Below are positions 1 through 5,908 of a stretch of DNA of 6,435 nucleotides, one piece after another; within the stretch, counting starts at the first letter, position 1, and each line of letters starts with the position of its first letter. The translations under genes and the position numbers were made by a program. Origin of the DNA: an uncultured Prevotellaceae bacterium (GTDB taxonomy: Bacteria > Bacteroidota > Bacteroidia > Bacteroidales > Muribaculaceae); the NCBI GenBank assembly GCA_946055125.1, contig CAMGFF010000133.1:1-6435 (forward strand), read 5' to 3'. Under the pieces are notes generated by a model. It saw only the letters and a list, made by a program, of their open reading frames with translations, had not been told where the DNA came from and made no database searches.

Positions 1-69
1 CTGCTCGACTTATACAATATTGATAGGCGAGCAGTTCCATACACCAACCTTAAATTTGACCAGTTCTGA
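1..69 (+). CDS. C-terminal end of an unidentified gene (partial at left edge)
   Basis: Frame 1 is open from the window edge to a TGA at 67-69 and encodes 22 residues ending in NLKFDQF. The peptide looks protein-like: it mixes charged, aromatic and aliphatic residues and uses GAC, TAC, ACC and AAC codons like the downstream genes. It is too short to assign to a family. The opposite strand is also open to the edge in two frames (possible starts near base 40 and base 87), so the strand choice is a preference, not proof. A 7-bp inverted repeat (bases 1-7 with 28-34) lies inside it and may be coincidental. Confidence 0.4.
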   Translation: MLDLYNIDRRAVPYTNLKFDQF

Positions 70-117
70 GCCGACTCTATCAGTACCACATTCCCTCAAC
101 TTACAAATATTTCAGGC

Positions 118-140
118 TTGCACACCTCGGTGGTGTGTAA
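118..140. terminator. Weak hairpin, possible terminator for the left-edge gene
   Basis: Bases 118-126 pair with 132-140 around the 5-nt loop TCGGT, giving nine pairs including one G-T. It lies about 50 bases after the TGA at 67-69, a reasonable place for a terminator. It is not followed by a clean T run on either strand, so an intrinsic terminator is only a possibility. Confidence 0.25.
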
Positions 141-147
141 CACTTTG

Positions 148-155
148 CAAAGATA
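148..155 (-). promoter_or_regulatory. Possible leftward -7 promoter box (TATCTTTG)
   Basis: Read on the minus strand, bases 155-148 spell TATCTTTG, an exact match to the Bacteroidota -7 consensus TAnnTTTG. A TTTC at 178-175 sits about 19 bases upstream, near the expected TTTG -33 position. A transcript would start near base 140 and run leftward, antisense to the probable gene end at 1-69. The match could be chance, because the box overlaps the CTTTGCAAAG palindrome and no clear minus-strand gene follows within the window. Confidence 0.25.
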
Positions 156-252
156 TGAAAAAATCCTAAAACCGCGAAATTAACCCCCCTTTTTTTCCTC
201 TTTTCCAAAGAAATCGCCACAAATGCGCAGCACTTCCCCACCCTATGGAAAC

Positions 253-291
253 GGGCGAGTGCCGCACACAATCGGTGTGCGTCGCTCGCCC
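253..291. repeat. Long GC-rich hairpin (17-bp stem, 5-nt loop)
   Basis: Bases 253-269 (starting GGGCGAG) pair with 275-291 (ending CTCGCCC), with one G-T pair (260:284) and one C-T mismatch (262:282). The loop is 270-274. On the minus strand it begins 32 bases after the stop codon of the rhamnosidase relic and is followed by GTTTCC, so it may be that gene's terminator, although the T tract is poor. Part of its right arm, TCGGTGTG (272-279), can instead pair with CACACCGA (305-312), so two mutually exclusive folds are possible. A REP-like element or an RNA-stabilising 3' stem are alternatives. Confidence 0.6.
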
Positions 292-323
292 TCAGGTGTC
301 AACTCACACCGAGTGGGCGCCTG

Positions 324-1012
324 TCATTTAAGCACTTTCTCCACCCGGTGTGTGCCGGCGGCGTATTCCCTCGCCTCTGTTTCACCGGGCAGGGTCACAC
401 TGGCTGTGGAGCCTTGAGGTATGGTGAATTGCCACACCCACTTCTCCCCCTCATATCGCCAGTAGCTCTCTATCAGCCCGGCTGCCGAGCGGTAGCTGGC
501 TTTCACATGGCCCAGCCTCGCATCGGGCACGGGCTTCATTATTATGTGCCTGAATGCCGGTGCTGCTGCATCAGTCGCTATGCCGGCCACTGTCTTCCAT
601 ATCCACTCACACACCACGCCATAGGCATAGTGGTTGAAGCTGTTCATGCCGGCCGGTTCCATGCCTGTGTCGGGCACGCGCAGGTTGCGCCGGTTCACGC
701 TACCCTCGGGGCCGTCCATTCCGCGGCTGTGTGCGCCATTGCCATCGTTGAGCAGCTCGGCCGGCAGGCAAGTGAGCGTGGTGCCGGCTGCCGCCTTGAA
801 GCGGAAGCTTGGCACTGCCGCGCAGTTCTGCCCGAAGTCGACAACCAGCGTCTCTCCCAGCGCGAGGGTCACCACTGGCGCACCGGCGGCCGAAATCCAC
901 ATTGTCCCATTACATGCGTTGTCGCTCAGCGCAGCCCATGTGCTGCCTCGGCTTCGCCGGCCATGAGTTCAAAAGCACCGGCCAGCACCTATGCAATGAT
1001 AATTTTTTTCAT
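324..1012 (-). pseudogene. Decayed GH78-type alpha-L-rhamnosidase
   Basis: On the minus strand an ATG at 1012-1010 begins a signal-peptide-like sequence, MKKIIIA, then TAG at 991-989. The same frame continues VLAGAFELMAGEAEAA and stops at TGA 928-926. The similarity then continues in another frame, roughly from base 940: SDNACNGTMWISA, then VVDFGQN, AELLNDGNG and MDGPEGS. These resemble the beta-sandwich domain that precedes the catalytic barrel of Bacteroidota GH78 rhamnosidases. Immediately after VPDTGM the frame passes to NSFNHYAYG and the C-terminal beta domain (KPVPDARLGHV, SYWRYEGEKW), ending at TGA 326-324. The whole (alpha/alpha)6 catalytic barrel, normally several hundred residues, is missing. 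The remnant from ATG 902 could still encode 192 residues but lacks a catalytic centre and a signal peptide. Intact members would cleave terminal rhamnose from plant or microbial glycans. The family call rests on remembered motif patterns, not on a search. Confidence 0.85.
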
Positions 1013-1138
1013 CGTGTAAGTTAATGTTTTGGTTGTAGTTATTGTTAATAGTAATCGTCGTTGTCTTCCACTCCACAAAATTCGCCAAGATTTACCAATT
1101 ATCAAAACTTTTCACTTTTTATTTCACAATTTTCTTCT

Positions 1139-1146
1139 TACCTTTG
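1139..1146 (+). promoter_or_regulatory. Candidate Bacteroidota -7 box (TACCTTTG) for the GH92 operon
   Basis: TACCTTTG matches the TAnnTTTG consensus of the Bacteroidota housekeeping sigma factor exactly. The -33 region, expected 19-21 bases upstream, is T-rich (about 1116-1120) but lacks a clean TTTG. Initiation would fall near 1150-1155, leaving a leader of about 180 nt before the ATG at 1331. It is the only good consensus match I see upstream of this operon. Confidence 0.5.
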
Positions 1147-1149
1147 CAC

Positions 1150-1183
1150 TGCAGCTGCATTGTGTGCCAATGGTTGCAACCAT
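1150..1183 (+). promoter_or_regulatory. Two palindromes at the predicted transcription start (candidate operator)
   Basis: TGCAGCTGCA (1150-1159) and ATGGTTGCAACCAT (1170-1183) are both perfect palindromes. They lie at and just downstream of the start predicted from the -7 box. Twofold-symmetric sites there are typical of repressor operators, and sugar operons often carry LacI- or GntR-type regulators. No regulator gene is in the window and the motifs match no operator I can name, so the role is inferred from symmetry and position only. Confidence 0.35.
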
Positions 1184-1288
1184 GAATTTCTTAGCTGTGC
1201 AAGTAAGTGTTTGCCTCCGATTGATTGTTACACAATTTGAGGCGCTTGCCCCTCTCTCATTGGCACCGGCGTCACCGCAATTCAGTAT

Positions 1289-1302
1289 TATTAACGTTAA
1301 TA
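1289..1302 (+). repeat. 14-bp palindrome TATTAACGTTAATA upstream of the GH92 start
   Basis: A perfect A/T-rich palindrome centred on CG lies 28 bases before the ATG at 1331, inside the presumed leader. It could be a protein-binding site. As RNA it could only form a duplex between molecules or a very small hairpin. A/T-rich spacers produce such palindromes by chance fairly often. Confidence 0.3.
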
Positions 1303-1330
1303 TAACCTAACCAACATTTCAAAAAACACA

Positions 1331-3595
1331 ATGAAAAAATTTCTATCAACAATCTCCCTCGCCGCTCTGCTCGCCGCTTGCGGTAACGTGGAAAGCACCG
1401 ACTACACTCAGTATGTCGACCCATTCATCGGCACCGGCGGACACGGACACACTTTCCCCGGAGCTGTGGTGCCTCACGGCATGATTCAGCCAAGTCCCGA
1501 CACCCGCATCGACGGCTGGGATGCCTGCTCGGGATATCACATCACCGACTCTCTTATCAATGGCTTCACGCAGAATCACCTCAGCGGCACCGGCTGCGCC
1601 GACTATGGCGACTTCCTCATAATGCCCACTACCGGCGAACAGGCTATCAACCCGCAGTGCGACTCCCTCCAGAACCGCCCTTTCGCCTCCCTATTCTCTC
1701 ACGCCGACGAGGTGGCTACCCCGGGCTACTACTCCACCCTGCTCAAGTCTTATGGCATTAAGGCCGAGGTCACTGCCTCTAAGCGTGCCGCTTTCTATCG
1801 TTTCACCTATCCTGAGAGCGACAATGCCGGCCTTATCCTCGACCTCGACTACTCTATCCAGAACCAGACCAACACCGACATGCGCATAGAGATCCTCGGC
1901 GACTCGGCTATCCGCGCTTTCAAGCAAACCAAATACTGGGCTTTCGAGCAGCGTCTCTACATGTATGCACGATTCTCCAAGCCTTTCTCCTATTCTATCG
2001 TCGACGATTCTATCACCGGCCGCAAGGGCGACTCGCAGCGCCGGCTCAAGGCTCTCCTCAAGTTCCCCAACACTGCCGCCGGCGACCAAATCAACGTGAA
2101 AATCGGCATCTCGGCCGTCGATGACAAGGGCGCCGAGAACAACCTCGTCGCCGAAATCCCCGCATGGGACTTCGATGGCGTGCGTGCCGAGGCTAAGAAG
2201 GCGTGGAACGACTATCTTGCCACTATCGACATCGACACTGACGTTACCTCCGACAAGCGAATCTTCTACACCGCTCTCTACCACACCGCTATCAGCCCAA
2301 GCCTCTTCACCGATGCCGATGGCCGCTACCTGGGCATGGACCTTGAGGCTCACCAGGGCAGCACCGAGAAGCCTGTCTACACTATCTTCTCTCTTTGGGA
2401 CACCTACCGTGCCCTCCACCCGCTGCTCACCATAATCGACCCTGAGCTCAACAACGACTTTATCCGATCGCTCCTCTCTAAATACCAGGAGGGCGGACTT
2501 CTGCCCATGTGGGAGCTCGCAGGAAACTACACCGCTACTATGACCGGCTACCACGCCGTGTCGCTAATGGCCGACGCTATCTGCAAGGACATTGCCGACT
2601 TCGACGTGAACCTCGCCTACAAGGCCGTCTGCCGCTCGTCGGTTTACGACACCACCGGCATTCGCACCCCCGACCTGATGCGCCGCGCTCTCGTGCAAAA
2701 GTCGAAATTCTACAAGAACACCCTGGGCTACATTCCCTGGGACAAGGAGTGGGAATCGGTGGCCAAGGGCCTCGAGTATGCCTACAACGACTGGTGCATC
2801 GCACAAATCGCTCGCGCTGCCGGCGACTCGGCCGGCGTGGCCGAGTATTCGGCTAAGGGTGAGGCTTTCCGCCACTACTTCGACACCGCCACTCTATTCA
2901 TGCGCGGTAAGGACGAGAACGGCCGCTGGCACGAGCCTTTCAACCCTCGCGCCTCTAATCACCGTGGCGACGACTATTGCGAGGGAACCGCTTGGCAGTG
3001 GTCGTGGTATGTGCCTCACAATGTCGATGCACTCATGCAGCTTATGGGCGGCAAGGAGGCTTTCGTCAACCGCCTCGACTCGCTCTTCGTGGCCGACTCT
3101 AAGCTCGAGGGCAACCTCGTCTCGGCCGACATTTCGGGCCTCATAGGCCAGTATGCCCACGGCAATGAGCCTTCACACCACATTATCCACCTCTACAACT
3201 ATGCCGGCCGCGCCGACCGCACCCAGGAGCTTATCGACCAAGTGCTCAAGGAGCAGTATCGCGACGACGTGGACGGGCTCTCGGGCAATGAGGACTGCGG
3301 CCAGATGTCGGCCTGGTACATTATCAATGCTCTTGGATTCTATCAGGTGTGTCCGGGAAATCCTGTCTATTCCATTGGCCGCCCATGGTTCAAGCACATA
3401 ACTGTGAACCTCAAGAATGGCAAGCAGATTGTCATCGACGTGAAGAATTTCTCCAAGGAGAACAAGTATATTGAATCGGTCACGCTCAATGGCAAAAAGC
3501 TCACCGAGCCTTTCTTCACCCATGCCGACATCGCCAATGGTGCCACTTTTGAGTATGTGATGACTGCACAACCCACTAATTTCATTCAGCAATGA
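1331..3595 (+). CDS. GH92 exo-alpha-mannosidase, lipoprotein
   Basis: This 754-residue protein has the usual length of a GH92 enzyme; the family consists of Ca-dependent, inverting exo-alpha-mannosidases acting on mannans and N-glycans. Residues 1-17 are a lipoprotein signal: KK, a hydrophobic core, then the lipobox LAAC with the lipidated cysteine at 17. It is therefore membrane-anchored, possibly on the cell surface; the following GNVESTD is only mildly acidic, so surface export is unproven. The N-terminal beta-sandwich domain (about 25-270) opens with VDPFIGTGGHGHTFPGA (29-45) and holds NHLSGTGC (82-89). The helical catalytic domain (about 285-690) shows FSLWDTYR (353-360), PMWELAGN (392-399), CEGTAWQW (550-557, with Glu551 the likely general acid), GNEPSHH (611-617) and GNEDCGQMSAWY (652-663, the acidic general-base region). 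All hallmark residues are present. The ATG at 1331 is the only start that keeps the signal peptide. The HTFPGA/NEPSHH pattern suggests an alpha-1,2-type enzyme, but linkage cannot be read with certainty. Confidence 0.96.
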   Translation: MKKFLSTISLAALLAACGNVESTDYTQYVDPFIGTGGHGHTFPGAVVPHGMIQPSPDTRIDGWDACSGYHITDSLINGFTQNHLSGTGCADYGDFLIMPTTGEQAINPQCDSLQNRPFASLFSHADEVATPGYYSTLLKSYGIKAEVTASKRAAFYRFTYPESDNAGLILDLDYSIQNQTNTDMRIEILGDSAIRAFKQTKYWAFEQRLYMYARFSKPFSYSIVDDSITGRKGDSQRRLKALLKFPNTAAGDQINVKIGISAVDDKGAENNLVAEIPAWDFDGVRAEAKKAWNDYLATIDIDTDVTSDKRIFYTALYHTAISPSLFTDADGRYLGMDLEAHQGSTEKPVYTIFSLWDTYRALHPLLTIIDPELNNDFIRSLLSKYQEGGLLPMWELAGNYTATMTGYHAVSLMADAICKDIADFDVNLAYKAVCRSSVYDTTGIRTPDLMRRALVQKSKFYKNTLGYIPWDKEWESVAKGLEYAYNDWCIAQIARAAGDSAGVAEYSAKGEAFRHYFDTATLFMRGKDENGRWHEPFNPRASNHRGDDYCEGTAWQWSWYVPHNVDALMQLMGGKEAFVNRLDSLFVADSKLEGNLVSADISGLIGQYAHGNEPSHHIIHLYNYAGRADRTQELIDQVLKEQYRDDVDGLSGNEDCGQMSAWYIINALGFYQVCPGNPVYSIGRPWFKHITVNLKNGKQIVIDVKNFSKENKYIESVTLNGKKLTEPFFTHADIANGATFEYVMTAQPTNFIQQ

Positions 3596-5847
3596 TTGCT
3601 CCACGCATTTTAGCTCTCTCGGCCGCCGCCATGCTCTTCGCAGCCTCGGTGGCGGCCCTCGAGCCTGCCGACAAGGTGAATCCCTTTATCGGCACCACCA
3701 ATTTTGGCACTTGCAACCCCGGTGCGGTGCTGCCCAATGGTCTTATGTCGGTGTCGCCCTTCAATGTCATGGGCTCCGACCTCAACCGCTACGACAAGGA
3801 CTCACGCTGGTGGTCCACGCCCTACGATGTCACCAATTCGTTCCTCACCGGCTTCTCACATGTGAATCTCAGCGGTGTGGGCTGCCCCGAGCTCAGCTCG
3901 CTTCTGGTGATGGCCACTGCCGGTGACCTCGATGTGGATTACCACAACTATGGCACCACCTACACCGATGAGAAGGCCTCGCCGGGCTACTACTCGGTGC
4001 GCCTCTCCAAGTACGACATTCTCGCCGAGGCCACTGCCACAATGCGCACGGGCCGCTTGCGCTTCTCTTTTCCCGAGGGTAAGGGACACATTCTGCTCAA
4101 TCTGGGCGAGGGCCTCACCAACGAGAGCGGCGCCACGGTGCACCGCGTGAGCGACACCGAGGTGGCCGGCTGCAAGCTCCTCGGCACTTTCTGCTACAAC
4201 CCTCAGGCGGTGTTCCCCATCTACTTCGTGATGCGCGTGAGCCGAAAGCCCTCTAAGCAGGGGTTCTGGAAGTTTCAGCGCCCAAAGAAGGGGGTAGAAG
4301 CCGAGTGGGACGTTGATAATGCCAAGTACAAGCTCTATCCCGCACCTGGCGTGAACGTCATCTCGGGCGACGACACCGGTGTGTGGTATTCTTTCGACGA
4401 TGCAGCCTCCGAGCCTGTTGAGGTGCAGGTGGGCGTGTCGATGGTGAGCGAGGAGAATGCCCGCCTCAATCTCGATGCCGAGCAGCCGGCCGGCTCGTCG
4501 TTCAACTCCCTTCGCTCGGCCGCTCGCGCCCGATGGAACGACGACCTCGGCCGTATCACGGTGGAGGGTGGCACCGATGAGCAGCAGCAGGTGTTCTACA
4601 CCGCTCTCTATCACACCCTCATTCATCCGAGCATCCTCCAGGACGTGAATGGCGAATACCCCGGCATGGAGGGAACAGGCGTGAAGCACACCTCCGGCAA
4701 CCGCTACACCGTGTTCTCCCTGTGGGACACCTACCGCAACCTCCACCAGCTCATGACGCTCGTATATCCTGAGCGGCAGCTCGACATGGTGCGCTCCATG
4801 GTCGATATGTCGCGCGAATGGGGCTGGCTGCCCAAGTGGGAACTCTTCGGACGCGAAACGTTCACCATGGAGGGCGACCCGGCTATCCCTGTTATCGTCG
4901 ATACTTGGCGAAAGGGTCTGCGCGACTTCGACATCGATGCAGCCTATGCTGCCATGAAGCGCTCGGCCACCACTCGCGGCGCCGACAATCCCATGCGCCC
5001 CGACATCGACCCCTACATCGAGAAGGGCTACATTCCCACCGGATTCTTCGCCGGCGACCTATCGGGCGACAACTCGGTGAGCCACGCGCTCGAATACTAC
5101 ATCGCCGACTATGCCCTCAGCTGGCTTGCCCGCGACCGTGGCGACAAGGATTTTGCCGCCGAGCTGCTCCGCCGCAGCGATGGATGGAAGCACTACTACT
5201 CCTCCGAGAGCGGGACACTGCGCCCAATCGATGCCTCTGGCAACTTCGTAGCGCCTTTCAACCCTCGCGCCGGCGAGAACTTCGAGGCTGTGTTGGGCTT
5301 CCACGAGGGCAGTGCCTGGAACTACACTTTCTACATTCCTCACGACATCGCCGGCCTTGCACGAGTGATGGGCGGCTCAAAGGCTTTCGTCAAGAAGCTG
5401 CAAATGGTAATGGACGAGGGACTCTACGACCCCGCCAATGAGCCCGATATTGCCTATCCCTACCTCTTCTCCCGCTTCAAGGGCGAGGAGTGGCGCACGT
5501 CGAAGGAAGTGCACCGTCTGCTTGGCAAGTATTTCACCACCAAGCCCGACGGCATTCCCGGCAACGACGACACCGGCACCATGTCGGCCTGGGCCGTTTT
5601 CTCAATGATTGGTCTATACCCCGACGTGCCAGGTGTGCCCGAATACACTCTCTCACTCCCCGTATTCGACCGCGTCACCGTCAAGCTCAATCCCAAGTAT
5701 CACGGCACACAAAAGCTCGTGATTGAGAAAGCCCCATCGGCAGTGGCAGGCTCCAAGAAGCACCGCATCACGCTCGACGGAAAGCCAATCGGGCACCGCA
5801 TCTCCCACAGCACGCTCCTCGGCGGCACAACCCTCCGCCACAGATAG
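3592..5847 (+). CDS. GH92 exo-alpha-mannosidase, second sequence type, periplasmic
   Basis: This 751-residue GH92 paralogue starts inside the stop of the upstream gene (ATGA at 3592-3595), which indicates co-transcription and probable translational coupling. Residues 1-22 form a signal peptide (Arg5, a hydrophobic run, ASVAA) with no lipobox, so a soluble periplasmic enzyme is expected. NPFIGT (30-35), LSGVGC (93-98), FSLWDTYR (375-382), PKWELFG (414-420), HEGSAWNYTF (571-580, with Glu572 the likely general acid), ANEPDI (615-620) and GNDDTGTMSAW (657-667) mark it as GH92. It differs from its neighbour at key loops: NFGTCNPGA replaces GHGHTFPGA, WNY replaces WQW after the acid, and NEPDIAYPYLF replaces NEPSHH. 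It therefore belongs to a different GH92 group and probably prefers another linkage or leaving group. The C-terminus ends abruptly after LLGGTTLRHR, slightly shorter than the neighbour's, with no obvious frameshift. It probably works in sequence with the lipoprotein enzyme on the same glycan. Confidence 0.96.
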   Translation: MIAPRILALSAAAMLFAASVAALEPADKVNPFIGTTNFGTCNPGAVLPNGLMSVSPFNVMGSDLNRYDKDSRWWSTPYDVTNSFLTGFSHVNLSGVGCPELSSLLVMATAGDLDVDYHNYGTTYTDEKASPGYYSVRLSKYDILAEATATMRTGRLRFSFPEGKGHILLNLGEGLTNESGATVHRVSDTEVAGCKLLGTFCYNPQAVFPIYFVMRVSRKPSKQGFWKFQRPKKGVEAEWDVDNAKYKLYPAPGVNVISGDDTGVWYSFDDAASEPVEVQVGVSMVSEENARLNLDAEQPAGSSFNSLRSAARARWNDDLGRITVEGGTDEQQQVFYTALYHTLIHPSILQDVNGEYPGMEGTGVKHTSGNRYTVFSLWDTYRNLHQLMTLVYPERQLDMVRSMVDMSREWGWLPKWELFGRETFTMEGDPAIPVIVDTWRKGLRDFDIDAAYAAMKRSATTRGADNPMRPDIDPYIEKGYIPTGFFAGDLSGDNSVSHALEYYIADYALSWLARDRGDKDFAAELLRRSDGWKHYYSSESGTLRPIDASGNFVAPFNPRAGENFEAVLGFHEGSAWNYTFYIPHDIAGLARVMGGSKAFVKKLQMVMDEGLYDPANEPDIAYPYLFSRFKGEEWRTSKEVHRLLGKYFTTKPDGIPGNDDTGTMSAWAVFSMIGLYPDVPGVPEYTLSLPVFDRVTVKLNPKYHGTQKLVIEKAPSAVAGSKKHRITLDGKPIGHRISHSTLLGGTTLRHR

Positions 5848-5908
5848 CCTCTCCCCTGCCCACAAAATACAGCCAATTACTAACCATTTTAATAAACCTA
5901 TATACATT

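Larger units (their letters stand above)
70..323. other. Non-coding spacer with several inverted repeats
   Basis: No convincing gene is present. The stretch holds a 9-bp stem with one G-T pair at 118-140, a 10-bp palindrome CTTTGCAAAG at 143-152, a pyrimidine tract at about 183-207 (a C run followed by T runs), and the long hairpin at 253-291. A 64-codon open frame starting at base 223 runs through the hairpin and into the antisense of the rhamnosidase relic. It has no family resemblance and I regard it as spurious. If the left-edge gene ends at 69, this spacer separates two convergent units, so terminator activity would be expected here. Confidence 0.6.
1013..1330. other. Divergent intergenic region and leader of the mannosidase operon
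   Basis: This 318-base A/T-rich stretch separates the minus-strand rhamnosidase relic from the plus-strand GH92 operon. It holds a plus-strand promoter candidate at 1139-1146 and palindromes at 1150-1159, 1170-1183 and 1289-1302. I found no TAnnTTTG box on the minus strand, so the relic may also have lost its promoter. The final 20 bases before the ATG at 1331 are A-rich with no Shine-Dalgarno sequence, as is usual in Bacteroidota. A 42-codon frame from ATG 1182 to the stop ending at 1310 has no recognisable features. Confidence 0.65.

Noticed and set aside
1..34. A 7-bp inverted repeat (CTGCTCG with CGAGCAG) as a terminator or element end
   Set aside because: The loop is 20 nt, no T run follows, and it lies within a probable coding end; too little context at the window edge.
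348..1019. A 223-codon plus-strand open frame opposite the rhamnosidase relic
   Set aside because: It is rich in Cys, His and Gly with no family pattern and lies antisense to recognisable GH78 motifs; it is a by-product of GC-rich coding sequence.
1029..1310. A 93-codon frame starting at TTG in the intergenic region
   Set aside because: It starts upstream of the likely promoter and spans the -7 box and palindromes; there is no family resemblance or start-site support.
1691..2554. A 287-codon minus-strand open frame inside the first GH92 gene
   Set aside because: It mirrors codon positions of a strong GH92 gene and shows no independent family motifs.
3856..4746. A 296-codon minus-strand open frame inside the second GH92 gene
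   Set aside because: It is antisense to conserved GH92 motifs, His- and Val-rich in the way expected of antisense frames, with no domain recognised.
4818..5441. A 207-codon plus-strand frame overlapping the second GH92 gene
   Set aside because: It is arginine-rich out-of-frame translation of GC-rich codons; the GH92 frame carries all the conserved motifs.
5848..5908. Terminator or separate promoter between the second GH92 gene and the kinase
   Set aside because: No inverted repeat with a T tract and no TAnnTTTG box could be found; it reads as a plain A/T-rich intra-operon spacer.
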